DNA from: Paraspadella gotoi
Taxonomy: Eukaryota > Chaetognatha
DNA length: 64,000 nucleotides
Reading direction: 5' to 3'
Assembly: GCA_051294375.1 (NCBI GenBank)
Contig: CM119265.1
Span: forward strand, 28,805,359-28,869,358
Made by a program: the position numbers and the translations under genes. The notes beneath the pieces were generated by a model, which saw only the letters and a list, made by a program, of their open reading frames with translations, ran no database searches and was not told the origin of the DNA. Shown here piece by piece: positions 1-12,009 of the stretch. Every line of letters starts with the position of its first letter. The stretch's first letter is position 1.

Positions 1-400
1 TTTTTTTAATCCTCTCCTCTCTATATTCTTCCTCTTTCCTCATTCTTTCTCTTTCTTCCTTCCTTTCTCCTTCCCTTTTTCTCTTCTCCCGTTCCTCCTT
101 TTCTCCCTTCCTCCTTTTTCTCTTCAACTGCCCTTTCCTCTTTTTCCTCGCATCCTCATTTCCTCCCTTTTCGCTCCTTCTTCACTACCTTTCCCCTCCC
201 CCCCCCCCCCCCACCCCACCCCCCCTCCCCTTTCCTCTTTTTCTCCTTCTCTATTCCTCTCTTCCTCCCCTTCCATCTTATTCTTTTACTCTCTTTTCTC
301 CTTCTCGTTCCCATTTCATACTTTTTCCCTCCCTTTCTTCTTCTTCCTCACTTTCCTCCTTCTTCCATTCTTTTCACCTTCTCTCCTCTGGCCTCTCATT
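1..400. repeat. Polypyrimidine low-complexity tract with C-run
   Basis: Nearly pure C/T sequence on the + strand, built from CTCCTT, TTCCTC and CCTTTC words without a fixed period. Positions 192-230 hold a dense cytosine block interrupted only by single T or A bases. No coding frame of normal composition is present. Confidence 0.85.
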
Positions 401-3240
401 AGGATGGCGTCTGCCTTAGTTCTCGTTGCGCTCGAAAAAGTAGAAACTGACAACGATTTCGTCGGCAAGAAAAAAAAAGAAAAATCTTTTATTTCAGCCT
501 TCGCTGGTACGGTCAGTCACATCACTTGTGGTTCATTTTAATAATTTCATGCTTTAACAAAGCTTAAAATAATGTTTTTTTAGAATTTATATTTAATTGC
601 GATCATATGAAATAAATGAAATTTAAATTAATTATCTATTTTATTTTTGTAAAACATTTTGGTTAAACTTTTTTTTAATTATTTTTTTCTAATAATATAT
701 TAATTTTTTTCCAAATAATTTTTAAAGATTTTTCTATTTTTAAAATATTTTTTACTAATATTTCCTAATTAAAAAAAGAGTATTCTTTCCGCGTCGACTT
801 CACCCCTAAAAAACTAATGACGGTCGGGATGTTTATTTATTACTTCGTAATCTCAGAATTACGGCTCAACTTCTCTAGCTACTGGTTTATATGTTCCATA
901 TTTCTTATTGTCTGTAATGTTCACCAGAGTGCACACTGGTCTTGAGGACACGCAAGGGCACGCGTAATATATTATCAGCCTAAAGAAAGCGCATTTATTG
1001 GGTTTAGATTCGATGTTTCACGGCTTATACTGTTTGGTCGTTAGTGAGGGTGTGATTTGGGGCGAATGTGATCGGATTCTATTGTTTTTTTCTCGTCAAC
1101 GCCAACTTGTCGCTTTGGGAGGTTCGCTGAATATGAATGAGAGATAATATGATCTTCGTATTATTTCAAACGTTTTTGCGCGATGAGAGAGCACTAATTT
1201 TTTTGTACGAAGATAGATTAAGCGTCACAGTGTAATAAAGGTGTAATCTTTGTTTATTATAGCGTCGTCCGCTGAAGGAGATAAGAAAAAAAATTAAGGA
1301 TGAAAAAAAATTGAAATTAGTAGTGATTAGGGAAGATGGAAGGCGCAAAGAGAGGAATCTAGGTGGCGAACGATAGAAGAGCGAAATGAACGATGATAGT
1401 AAAGCGACGACCAAGAACGACAATGATGATGGATATTGGAGAAGAAATTTGCAATCCGGTAAGTCACAGTTAGTCGTAGCAAGCAGCCAATGACGAGAGA
1501 AGATCAAGATATAGGAGAGACAGAGGGTTCACACGTATCGGCGGAGAGGCCTGGAGTAGGCGACGTACTATTCACTTGAGGAAAGATGGGTATCTCGACT
1601 ACTAAATAACGGAGTTTCGACAGACTTCAGTGTGCGAGCTCGACCGAGGGAAAAAACGGTAAGTAGCCGGAGTGAACGTGATAGGAGTATCGAGGCTAGA
1701 ATCAAGAACGAGAATCTCAGATAGATAAAGTCATTAGAGCTGAATCAGAAGGTGTTCCACATTTATAGACATTGCTGCACGGAGCAGAAGGGAGGGAAGG
1801 TTTGCAGACCCACGACTCTCGCTAGAGCGCAAGCTCAAACTAGCTCTTGCACATGAGGTCGGTATAGTCCACGTCATCACTCTATTGTACTCATTCTTCT
1901 CGTTTGGACTTTTTCCGTGTGGATATATGAGCAGAGGAGTGTGACTCTTATGAGGGGTATGTGTAGCGTATGTCTAGATATGAGAGGGCGCGAAGAGAGC
2001 CGGGTGCTGACGCTATGATGACTTCTCTTGCCTTCTTACTCTGCTTGCGCGCTTCACGGGCTGATCGCTTCTCTCATTTCTTTGCGCTTCTCTCATTTCT
2101 TCTCTCCAACCTCTCCGCTTATCTCATTTTCACTTCTGCCATCTCTGCCCAAAACTTTATCTATCCTATCGCTTCTTTCAACTCCTATTCATTCTCTCTC
2201 CTTACTCCTGGCCTCTCATCTATATCTCTCCATCCAACTACCTATACCCTACTTTCCTGCGTCTTACCATCAACATACATCACGTACTTCATAGTATCAT
2301 TATGCTCTCCTCCCTCCCTCCTCTTTCTCCTCCCTTCCTCAACACCTCTTACTCATCCTTTCCGTCTGGATTCGTACACTCTTTAAAAACCACTCTCCAG
2401 AGGAGGGATAAGCGTTTTAACCCACGAGTGGAGTTTCAGTTAGGACAAGGCTTCTCGCTGTCACACGTACTTATTACCTGGGAAGATATTTTATTTTATA
2501 CTAACTTGGTTCCTACCTTCATTAAATACTACACATTCAAATTTCATCGAGCGAGGATAAGTATATCTAACATCCAATATGAATTAATTAGAGTATCTGT
2601 GAGATGCTCCGATAATAATAAATAAAGCTAAAACTTACCAAGAAATTTAGTCACATAATTTTCAACGAGATCTATAATGTTGTCATATATATATACCATT
2701 TTAGAGGACCATCTAGATTTACCACGGTGGCAAAGATGGAACTATTGGTTAAAATCAAAAGAAAATTATGAAAGCCACAGCCATACCTTATAACCATTTA
2801 ATGTGATTATCTTTTTTAGCTTACGTATCTCAGTTCAGATAAACTTTAAATTATGCGTCGCCCTCTATACTATCTTACTACTTGCGTCACTATTCACACA
2901 TGATGAGAAAACTGGCAAAGAGTGAGCTATATACATGGCCAGATAAGTGATGAACATGAAATAAGTGATTAAATCCTGGTAAAGAAGTGGCTATTTATAT
3001 AATGGCAAATAGATGTATAAACATGGCAACGAGGTGGCGACGACCAGGAGAGTATTCGTACGAAGCTAAATGCCACGTAGTCCGAGAGCGCTGTCGAGAC
3101 CGCACATCTTCTTCTCACCTCTCCATCGTCAGTTTCACTTCCGTGTGTTATCTACTCTTTCTGCTATAGATGCGGACGGATGAGAAGGCGATTTGATGAG
3201 CTAATATATACTCTCCGAGCCTTTCTAGAATGTACTAGGA
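401..3240. other. Mostly unique intergenic DNA, no gene recognised
   Basis: AT-rich at 540-790 with normal complexity after that. Open frames between 1,166 and 3,169 are short or Ser/Leu/Phe-rich and match no family I recognise. No splice-site pair or tRNA-like cloverleaf was seen. Part of 2,080-2,350 is C/T-rich. Confidence 0.6.
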
Positions 3241-4080
3241 TAACTTTTACCTTCTACTATTTTTTATTCCTTTACTCCTCTCCAATTCTCTCTTACCTCT
3301 TGATTTTCTAATACGATCTCTCTCTCCTCGTGACCCTTTCGACATTCTTTACTCTCCTCGACTCTTCCACTCTTTAATACAATCTTCTTTCTCTCCTTTC
3401 CATCTCTCTCTCCCTGTCCCCCTTCCCTTACTTCGCTTCCCTTCCCTAATCCCTTTCGCACTTTTATCTCACATTCTTTACATTCTACTCACTACTTCGC
3501 TATCTCCATAATCAACCGGCTTATATACCACGCATTGTCTCCCAAGTGCCCACTTCACACCTTCTCCTCACACTTCCCTTCTCAGTTTATATCACTCCCA
3601 CTACTACGGTTATTTTGTTTACCTGTCCTTCCCCCTCTTGCCTCTCCTCCCCACTCTTAATCACCCTCTTCCTACACTCTTTCCTCACACTGGCTCCTTT
3701 GCTCCTCTCTCTCTCCAAGTCCCTCCCCTCTCTAACACTATGCCTTCACCCTCACCACCTTTGCATACACATTCTTGATTTTCCTCTCAGCGTTCTTCCA
3801 ACCTGTCACCCATCCACCTTCGTTCTCATCTCCCTCTCCCTCTCTCCTTCTCCTCTCCTTTCCTCTCGTCCCCTAATCCCCTTCCTCTCTTCCTCCCTCC
3901 GCTCCACTGCTCTCACCATACTTCTCATCATACATACTTCTCCACTGTCAATTTTCCAGTCAGCCTCCCCCTCCTTTCCCATTCCTCCCTTCCTCCCTCT
4001 CCCTTCCTCCCTCTCTCACCTCTTTTCTCCCTTCCCTTCCTGCTTCTCTCTTCCTCTCTCTCTTCCCGGAAGGAAGCTTT
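3241..4080. repeat. Polypyrimidine low-complexity tract
   Basis: About 840 bp dominated by C and T on the + strand (CTCCCTC, TTCCTCC and CTCTC words). Long Leu/Ser/Pro frames on + and Glu/Arg/Lys frames on - are consequences of this composition and are not treated as genes. Confidence 0.8.
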
Positions 4081-4134
4081 CAACCGAACGCTCGAATCTG
4101 CTAATGTTAAATGCCTGGAAAAATAGTTGTCCAC

Positions 4135-4235
4135 GGCAGGCAGGACGCAAAGCGCGAGCCGCCGCCGCACGCCGCCGCCGGGGCGCCGCCGGGAGCCGCC
4201 GACGGCGAGCGTCACGCTGCGCGAGCACATGTCCA
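4135..4235. repeat. GCC-rich triplet patch
   Basis: A short, very GC-rich block of imperfect GCC/GCG/CGC triplets sits abruptly inside AT-rich DNA. Overlapping Ala/Arg/Pro frames on both strands come from the triplets. A related GCC/GCGG patch next to CAGATGCCG words recurs near 43,320-43,380, which suggests a dispersed repeat family. Confidence 0.6.
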
Positions 4236-4239
4236 CTCG

Positions 4240-4545
4240 ACTCTTCCAACATGTTTCTGGCATCTTGCTTCGTCATCTGTTCCGGCATCTGCTACGGCAC
4301 TGTTCCGGCATTTTCTGTAGCATCTTGCTCAGGAAATTTGCTCAGGCATTGTTCCGGCATCTGCATCCGGCATATGCTACAGGCTTCAATGCCTCCTGAT
4401 TTTGCTCAGGCCATCTGTTCCGGTATTTCTGTGGCTCTCTGCTCGACATCTTAGCTCTGTCGGGCTCTCTACAGCGTCCTTCTCCGGCATCTGATTTGCA
4501 TCTGTTTCCGGAATCTCCTACAAGCGTCTGCTGCGCGGATCTGCT
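4240..4545. repeat. Degenerate short tandem repeat built on TTCCGGCATCTG
   Basis: The words TGTTCCGGCATCTG, TTCCGGCAT and GGCATCTGCT recur about every 15-30 bp with substitutions. On the other strand this is CAGATGCCGGA, which reappears at 43,560-43,720 and in noisier form at 35,265-35,450. Confidence 0.6.
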
Positions 4546-4984
4546 CCGCCTAACCGGGATATAACTTTATCGGCGCCGGAAGATCGAAAAAAATTTATGA
4601 TGATTTGAATATTGTTTAATTTTCATGTTTTGTATTATTTCTTTTTTTTATTGATTCATCATTAATTGCTTTTTTTTGTTTGATCGTTTATCGCTTTCTG
4701 ACTTGATATTTCTGTTTAATTGCTAGTTTACTATGTTTTTTGGGGGGATAGGTGAAAATTTTAGTTAAATGAATATATAAACCATAAACAATGTTTATAT
4801 CTATTCTATTTTCTTCTCCTTCTATCTCCTCCTCTCCCCTACTCCTCTTTGCTCCTCTCCTTTCCTCATGCCGCATTCTTCTCTTCTCTTCCTTCCTCAC
4901 TCCTCCTCTTCTCCTTCTTCTCTCCTCTCTCTTCTCTCCCTCAATCCTGAGTCAAAAGCGAAGATGAAACAAAGACAAACGTTA

Positions 4985-5430
4985 AATTGAGAGACGACCG
5001 ACGATGACGACGACGATGATGCGACGACGACGATGATGCGACAACGAACAAGACAAAGACGAAGAAGACGACAGACAAAAATCTCTCTCAGTTCTCTGAT
5101 TCCATCGTCTCTCTCTTCTCTCCGTCTCATCTCTCTCTCTCCTCTCTCTCTCTTCGTCCTCTCTCTCTCTCTCTCCCCCTAACTACTACTAAATGCACCC
5201 GTGACGGTCCACACTGTAATCGATCGGAAGGACGAAACTGGAATGAGAAACTGGCGCCTTCGTGCGTACGTCGTACGTCCTCGCCTCGATCGTCTTCATC
5301 TCATTGTCATCGGTCGTCTTTGTTTGTCGTTCATTTTCGTTCGTCGTCATTATCGTCATTAGTCGTTGTTGCTCTTCGTCGTCGTTCGCTCGTCGTCAGT
5401 CGTCGTCGTCGGCGATACCAAGTTTGATCT
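4985..5430. repeat. Interrupted GAC/GAT and TCG triplet repeats with CT tracts
   Basis: Imperfect GACGAC and GATGAT triplets run from about 4,985 to 5,080. CT tracts follow at 5,100-5,180. TCGTCG-type triplets of the opposite orientation run through about 5,270-5,415. Open frames here are Ser/Val- or Arg-rich repeat translations. Confidence 0.65.
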
Positions 5431-5464
5431 ATATAGAGTTTCGTCGTCGCTCTTTCTCCGTCTC

Positions 5465-5503
5465 GCCTATATCTCTTCCTTCCTCCATTCTCTCTTCCTC
5501 TCT

Positions 5504-5540
<37 letters not shown>

Positions 5541-5790
5541 CTCTCTCTCTCTCCGACTTTCCTTCACTTCTATCCCTATCTTTCCTTTCTTCGTTAAATT
5601 TCCTCTTCTCTCTTCTTTCTTTCCTCCTTTTCTTATACAGTCTAATCTTTTTATTCCTCACTTTTCCTCTTCTCTTTCTTTTCCTTCTTTCCTCCTCCTC
5701 CTCCTCCTTTTCCTCCTCATTTTCTCCTTCTCTTCCTCCTCCTCCTCCTCCTCCTCCTTCTCCTCCTTACCATCAGAGGCACCTACCTCG
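5465..5790. repeat. CT microsatellite and CTC/TCC pyrimidine tract
   Basis: A (CT)n core at about 5,495-5,555 is followed by TTCC/CTC words and a (TCC)n-type stretch ending near 5,770. The sequence is almost purine-free on the + strand. Confidence 0.8.
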
Positions 5791-5851
5791 TCGGCGTCGG
5801 CTGTCATAAATGGATGAGTCCCGAAGGAAGCGTTTTCCACTTTCCAATCAC

Positions 5852-6150
5852 GGCGCCAAGGAGTTCCACGCGCCTTTTGGTTTTTGGCGCCAAGGAGTTC
5901 CATGCGCCTTTTGGTTTTTGGCGCCAAGGAGTTCCACGCGCCTTTTGGTTTTGGGCGCCATGGAGTTCCAGGCGCCTTCTTGATTTTAGGGGCCTTAGGC
6001 CTCGGTCCTCGGCCCTAGGCTCTAGGCCCTAGGCGCCTCTCTGTTCCAGGAGTCTTTTGTTTTAGGCGCCTCCCCGTTATTAGTCCCCCTTTGGTTCTAG
6101 GCGCCTTTTTAGGCGATCGCGCCTGTTAGGCACCTGGCAGGCACCTGGCA
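5852..6150. repeat. 34-bp minisatellite with GGCGCC core, decaying downstream
   Basis: GGCGCC recurs at 5,852, 5,886, 5,920 and 5,954, exactly 34 bp apart. Each is followed by AAGGAGTTCC or ATGGAGTTCC and then by GCGCCTTTTGGT or a close variant. After about 5,990 the unit degenerates into GGCGCC, AGGCGCC and CCTAGG words, and ends in a few copies of AGGCACCTGGC near 6,125-6,160. An open frame across 5,814-6,032 is repeat translation. Confidence 0.9.
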
Positions 6151-6160
6151 GACACCTGGA

Positions 6161-6610
6161 AGTTCCGTGTATTCGTCGTTTGTACCTTTCCTGTGTGTTT
6201 ACGTTTGACTGTAACGATAGACAATGCAAACGATGGAAGTTGTAATTTGAATAATATCTAAATAAAAATTAGTATTTATTAATTGATTTGTTAAATGTAA
6301 ACGTCGTTAGCAATCTTTCCGTTAAAAAAGTTGCAACCGTCTTTCGCGATAAAGTTTCATACGGTAGCGATAACGACTCGGCTGTACTTTGCAATCTCCT
6401 TTCCAACCGCAGTGCCTAAGACACGGTTGTCTTTCATAATCCCATTTCAACCTTTAGCGCAGACAACTCGCCCTGACGCCACCTGTGGCAGAAAAAAGTC
6501 ATTTCCGGTTTTGGTTTTAATCTTCCGAAAAAAAAAGAGCATCTTTTTTGCCTGATGAGAAAAAAGTCTCGTAAGACGTCTTTATGGTTGGTTTCTGACA
6601 AGGGAAAAAA
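6161..6610. other. Unique AT-rich DNA, nothing recognised
   Basis: Normal-complexity sequence. A short open frame at 6,331-6,555 has no motif or family resemblance I can name and lacks supporting splice signals. Confidence 0.5.
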
Positions 6611-6611
6611 A

Positions 6612-6628
6612 TTTTCTCTCTCTCCTTC

Positions 6629-6692
<64 letters not shown>

Positions 6693-6704
6693 TCTCTCTC
6701 TCTA
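6612..6704. repeat. (CT)n microsatellite
   Basis: A run of CT dinucleotides with few interruptions, pure for most of 6,639-6,687. Confidence 0.95.
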
Positions 6705-6774
6705 AAACTAAAAACTTTTAATACAATATCTTTTTATAACCTTTGTTATTTTATTTTAAACTATCTCCTTTTAT

Positions 6775-6945
6775 TTCCTTCTCTTTTAGTACTTTCTATT
6801 CTTTCTGTCCCTTGTTATCTCTTCTTCTTCATCCCTCCTACCCCTTTTCTTCCTACTCCCCTCCTCTTCCTCCTCCCCCTCTTCATCCCCCTCCTCTTCC
6901 TCCTCCTCCTCCTCCTTCCCCCTCTTCCTCTTCGCGCGTCTTTCC
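6775..6945. repeat. Pyrimidine tract rich in CTC/TCC
   Basis: C/T-only words ending in an imperfect (CTC)n block at about 6,895-6,935. Confidence 0.8.
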
Positions 6946-7019
6946 TCGTTGGTAAATTCATGCGTCATCATCCGCGAGGCGCCACGAGTCATATCCTCCG
7001 GAAAAAGTTGGAATAAGGC

Positions 7020-7610
7020 GGAGGGAGGAAAAGGAGGAAAGGAAAGAAAGACGAAATGGAGGAAAGGAAAGAAAGAAGAAAAGAGAGAGGAAAGGATAGA
7101 AAGACGAAATTGAGGAAAGGAAAGAAAGAGGGAAAAAGAGAGGGAGGAAAGGATAGAAAGAAGGAAAGAGAGAGGAAAGGATGGAAAGACGAAATTGAGG
7201 AAAGGAAAGAAAGAAGGAAAGAGAGAGAAAAGGGAAGAAAGACTAAATGGAGGAAAGGAAATAAAGAAGGAAAGAGAGAGGGAGGGGAAAAGGAAATAAA
7301 GACAAAATTGAGGAAAGGAAAGAAAAGATAGAAGGAAAGAGAGAGGGAGGAAAGGATAGAAAAACGGAATGGAGGAAAGGAAAGAAAGAAGGAAAGAGAT
7401 AGGGAGGAAAGGAAAAAAAGACGAAAGGGAAGAAAGAAAATAGAGAAGGAAAGAGAGAGGAAAGAATAGATAAAAGACGAAATGGAGGAAAGTAAAGAAA
7501 GAAGGAAAATGAAAGGGAGGAACGGAAATAAAAACGAAATGGAGAAAAGGAAAGAAAGAAGGAAAGACAAAGGAAGGAAAGGAAGAAAGAGGAAATTTAG
7601 GAAATAAATG
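7020..7610. repeat. Purine-only minisatellite, about 53-60 bp unit
   Basis: About ten imperfect units, each opening with GACGAAAT(G/T)GAGG or a close variant. Each continues as GAAAGGAAAGAAAGAAGG, GAGAGAGG and GAAAGGATAGAAA. Unit length varies by whole GAAA/GGAA words. The + strand is almost pyrimidine-free, so long Arg/Lys/Glu frames (+) and Ser/Phe/Leu frames (-) arise by composition. Confidence 0.85.
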
Positions 7611-7686
7611 AAGAAAGAAAAAGAAAGAACGAGATTTGTAAAGAGAGACTAAAACAGAAGCAGAAAGAAGCCACAGGTGATGAGGG

Positions 7687-7690
<4 letters not shown>

Positions 7691-7734
<44 letters not shown>
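7691..7734. repeat. (GA)n microsatellite
   Basis: 22 uninterrupted GA units. Confidence 0.97.
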
Positions 7735-7737
<3 letters not shown>

Positions 7738-7822
7738 GTCAAAAAGTATGATTCCCTTTTGGAGGAAAACGACGACGAGGGATTAAAGAAAGAAGAATAA
7801 AGGAAATTAAGAAATTGAGGAA

Positions 7823-7886
7823 GATGAGGACAAAGGAAGATGAGGACAAAGAAAGATGAGGACAAAGGAAGATAAAGACAAAAAAA
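7823..7886. repeat. 16-bp tandem repeat
   Basis: The unit GATGAGGACAAAGGAA occurs about 3.5 times in succession. The last copy has decayed to GATAAAGACAAA. Confidence 0.85.
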
Positions 7887-8195
7887 TAATGAGGAAATGA
7901 CAAGGAAGAAGTACGGAAATTGACAAATATGAGGATATAAAATGAATGAGAAGATTCGAACATAAGGACAAGACATAAAGACAATGATAATACAAAATAA
8001 GATAATTAGTTAGGTTAATTATTTAGGTCATGAAATAAGTAAGCAATAATTGATTTTAGGATTAGTTAATGATGGAGATACCAGGAGAGCGGAAGGAAAA
8101 AGTAAGAAATTATTCAAGAGAAAAAAAAACGAAGACTGAAAATTAATTATTTAATAAATTAATTAATCAAAGACAAATTTAGAATGAAACAAAAT

Positions 8196-8280
8196 AAGTA
8201 GGACAAGGACCGACCAGATACGGAGAAGTAGGACAAGGACAAACCAGATACGGAGAAGTAGGACAAGGAGAACTTGGCGA
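8196..8280. repeat. 30-bp tandem repeat
   Basis: AAGTAGGACAAGGA starts at 8,196, 8,226 and 8,256. The first two units also share ACCAGATACGGAG; the third is partial. Confidence 0.9.
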
Positions 8281-8990
8281 TGCTTGAGGGGACCTCCTTG
8301 ACAACAGGAAAGACCCAGAGTCCGACGACTAATAAATTATGTTGGACCCTTAAGGGTTCCTAGTTTTTTGAAGAGGGAAAAAGGCAGGAGGAGGAAGAGG
8401 AGGAGGAAGAGGAAAGGGGGTTTTAAGATGCAAAGGGTTGAGAGGAGAAATCTTAAGGTAAAGTCTTTTGGAAGGATTCATGGCAAAAGATAAGTTAATA
8501 TAAATGATATGGAAACTTGATAAAAGCTGAAAAGTGACCGGAATAATAAAGTCAAAACAGTTTTGGGAATTTGACCCAAAAAACAAGTGAGATGGGAGGA
8601 AAGTAAATGGCCTAAGTTTAAAAAAAGTAAATTGTAACTTCTTTTAATTTGTAAAATGTAAATATGTATTTTAACTTGTAATGTAAATGTAAATATGTCT
8701 TTGGTGGTCCAATACCTAATTACTATGCTTAGATAAAATTCTAATCTCTTACCCATTCTAATCTCTAAACTAATCCCATACCTAACCCATATTCCTAACC
8801 TCTAATCAAATCTTTAATTAAACAAAATTAAATTAACTCCGAATTCAAGATAAAATGGGGCGTTCTGGGAAAATAAGGCCAAACGTTTTTCCTTCACATC
8901 TTTGGCCGACGAGACCCAATTTCTCGGTTCACAAGTCAGAGGAAATTCTGGTCGACGAAGTCACAACCGATTTTTGTAAAGAAGAGAAAA
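8281..8990. other. Unique DNA, no gene recognised
   Basis: Mixed AT-rich sequence. A short stretch near 8,750-8,815 has CTAATC/CCTAAC-like words, too irregular to call telomeric. Open frames on the minus strand have no recognisable motif. Confidence 0.5.
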
Positions 8991-8994
8991 TGGG

Positions 8995-10969
8995 AGGAGA
9001 AGAAAGAAGAATTCTATAACATGAAATGGAACAGCAATAACCCTAATGCGCTAAACTAACGGCCGACCCAAGAATGTCCTTCTGTCACGGAGCGGGACTC
9101 GTAAACAGTAAAAATCCAATCGTTGAAGATTGTCTCGTAATCAGAGATAATCATTTGTGAAACGAGGTCCATATAAGTCGATGAGATGAGAGAGAGATTG
9201 AGAGAGAGAGAAGGAGAGAGAGGAAGAGAGAGAGAGAGAGAGTTTAAATCAGGAGGATGAGAAGGGAAATAAAAGTCTATTTTGAATTGGAAAGTGATGA
9301 ACACACTTATATGAGGATGAGAAGCATAGAATTGAGTGAGAACAGATAAGAGAAGAGAAGAAGAGAGACCGAAGAGAGGGATGATGATGATGATGAGACA
9401 CGACGGAAGAATGAAGGGGAGATGAGAGAGAGAAGTTTTAAAAGAGAGGGATGAGTAAGGAATAAAAGTCGATGTTTGAATATGAAAGTGATGAACACAT
9501 ATAAGAGGATGAGAGAGATAAGATGAGGAGAACAAAGAGAGAGATCGAGAGAGATACGGGCAGCCGAGAGAGAGAGAAGAGGAGATGCAGAGACTTAGAG
9601 AGACAGAAAAGGAACCATTGGAGATGAGAGTGATCTTTCTTGACCATGACAGACAATCGCGTCCTCTTCCCTTTTGAAACCAAAATTTCTATGTTTCTCC
9701 AGAAATGGCATCTTGGAGCCAGAAAGCGATGAGGGTGAGGAAGAGGGGGAGGAAGAGGAGGAACGAAGGAAGAAGGGCGAGAATTTCCGCGAGACAGGAG
9801 GAAGAGTTTAAGGAGAAAGGCAGAGGAAAGAAAAAAAGGAAGGAATACTGAGAGGGAGGCAAAGGAAAGGAGGGCAATGAGGAGGATAGATGAGGGAGGA
9901 GGAAAGATAACGTCGGATAGAAGGAATAGACGAAAGAAAGCAGAACATGTGACGCAGGAGGGAAGATAGACGGTCGAGGAAAAAGGGAGGAGAGATACAG
10001 GAGATAGAAGGTGAGAGATTGGGGGGAGGAAGAAGGATAAGAGATATGTGAAAGATAGGGAGTAGAGAGAGAGTGGAGGGAAGGAAAAGCAGAATGAGGA
10101 AAGGAGAGAGAAAAGGGAGGGAAAGGTTATAGGAGTACACTAACCCTCATGATAACACTTTTCTTGTTCTCTTTGTGTCTGATATCTATACGCCATCCGC
10201 ATCTCGCGCGATGCCGATCAACGACAGGCGATCGCACGGACATAAAAAAGCTGATGAGAGAGAGAGAGTATAGAAGAGAGAGATGAGAAGAGAGAGAGAG
10301 AGATGACGAGAGTACGTCTGAGAGAGAGAGAGAGAGAGTAATGGACTAATGTAGTGAATTCGAGAAGATTAGTTAGGATAAAGACATATAAATGCAATAA
10401 TGATATTATTATTAAAATACATGTATGAATCATATAAATACTTAGCCTCAAAACACGAAAAAATACCCCCCAGAAAAAAGCTTGACTTCATTATGGTTTT
10501 TATTTGAAATCATCTATTCTTCTTATTTATCTATCTCTTACTAGATTAAAGTAAATAGATTAATTTTATCAGATCTCATGACAATAAGATATGATTCTCA
10601 TCTTCTAATTTTATCATCTCATACTAACAATATTCCATTTCTCATTTCAAACTCCTCTACATTTTCCCACAAAAAAATGAACTCAGCTTTTTTCCCTCAG
10701 AAAACTCGAACTCACCATCATTAAAAAAACTTTCTTCACTCTTTTACCCGAGCGTCAAGCTTAGTGGCTAATTGACAATTGCCACCCAGTTCAATAAACT
10801 AGATCGTCGCCTCGTCTTATCTCTTTTCTCTGTCTTCCTCCTCTTCCTCGCTCACCTCCTCCTCCTCCTCAGGCTTATTTCCTTCTGCTGTCTGGGCGAG
10901 AACGATCTTGGAAAGGCTGGTGACTCATCTGCGTTCGGAAAAACAAGTCGCATCTCCACCATCTCTCTG

Positions 10970-11005
<36 letters not shown>

Positions 11006-11699
11006 CTCTCTTCTCTCTCTTCTTCTCTTCTCTCTCCTCTCTCTTTCTCCCTCTCTCTTCTCTCTAAGTCTTCCTTCCTTTTCGGTTTGTCGTTCGAACC
11101 TTTCTTTCTTCGTCGTCTCCTCTGTTCTGACTGGGCTGTCTTTTTCTCTCCTTCTCTCTCTCTCTCCCTTCCTCTCCCTCTTTTCTCTCCCTTTCTCTTT
11201 CTCTCTCCCTCTCTCTCTCTCCCTGTTCTCTCTCCATCTCTCTGTCCTCTTTCTCTTATAAACTCTCGACTCTCTCTGTTCGTCTTTTTCCTTTTTCTCC
11301 CTCTCTCCTCCTCTTATCCTCTCTGCTCTCCCTTCTCCCCTCCAACCCTTTCTCTCCTCTCCATTTTCAAAGCGTGAGCGTCGCATCTCGCCGGACGACT
11401 CAATAGTCAGGAGAGAGAGAAGATGAGAGAGAGAGATGAGAGAGAGAGAGAGAGTGGAAGAAAGAAGAGAGGACGAGAGAGAGGCAAAAAAGGCCAGTTC
11501 TGGGTAAGAAGAGAAGTAGAAAGGGAGAAGAGAGGAAGGAAAATAGGAAGGAGAGAAAGAGGAGAAGAGAAAGAAATAAAATTAGGAGAGAGGAAATGAA
11601 AGTGAAATATGGAAAACGATTAACAGGATCAAGACATAAGGGAAATAGCATAGACGGAGTGAGATAGAAAGTAGAAAACATTTAAAGAAAAAGAAGGTA
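8995..11699 (-). repeat. Left arm of large inverted repeat (family R1, copy L)
   Basis: This is an imperfect reverse complement of 12,010-14,510. The outer end (9,010-9,190, with GGAGCGGGACTCGTAAACAG) pairs with 14,330-14,470. The middle (10,560-10,780) pairs with 12,930-13,150. The inner end (11,585-11,699) pairs with 12,010-12,130. Differences are mostly indels and microsatellite lengths. A block at about 10,141-10,380 has no counterpart in the right arm. Internal purine tracts, (GA)n and (CT)n runs generate only composition-driven open frames. Confidence 0.85.
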
Positions 11700-11888
11700 A
11701 AAGAAATAAGCATAAATAAAAAGGAAGAAGAAAAAAATAGAAAAGAAGAAATAATAAAAGAGAGAAATAGTAAAGAGAAGGAAAGAGACAAGAAAAGGAG
11801 AAAAAAAAGACGTCAATGGCCTCTCTCCCTCTCCTCTTTTCATTCGGCATTCTGCGTTGCTTAAGTCTCCTCTCTCTCTCTCTCTTCT

Positions 11889-11935
<47 letters not shown>

Positions 11936-12009
11936 TCTCTCTGCTCCTCTCTCTCTCTCGTTAACTGACGCACCGAAGTGTTGTNNNNNNNNNNNNNNNN
12001 NNNNNNNNN
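11700..12009. other. Spacer of the inverted repeat, ending in a 25-N gap
   Basis: About 285 bp of sequence plus the gap at 11,985-12,009. It holds an A/G-rich stretch, a short unique stretch with GACGTCAATGGCC, and a (CT)n-rich tract, and ends GTTAACTGACGCACCGAAGTG. No match to it is seen after the gap, so the right arm begins abruptly at the gap edge. Confidence 0.7.
11985..12009. other. Assembly gap (25 N)
   Basis: 25 consecutive N, one of six gaps of this fixed size. It lies at the centre of the inverted repeat. Confidence 1.

Noticed and set aside
8750-8815. CCTAAC/CTAATC words resembling arthropod telomere repeat (TTAGG)
   Set aside because: Spacing is irregular and no two perfect units are adjacent, so an interstitial telomere is not supported.
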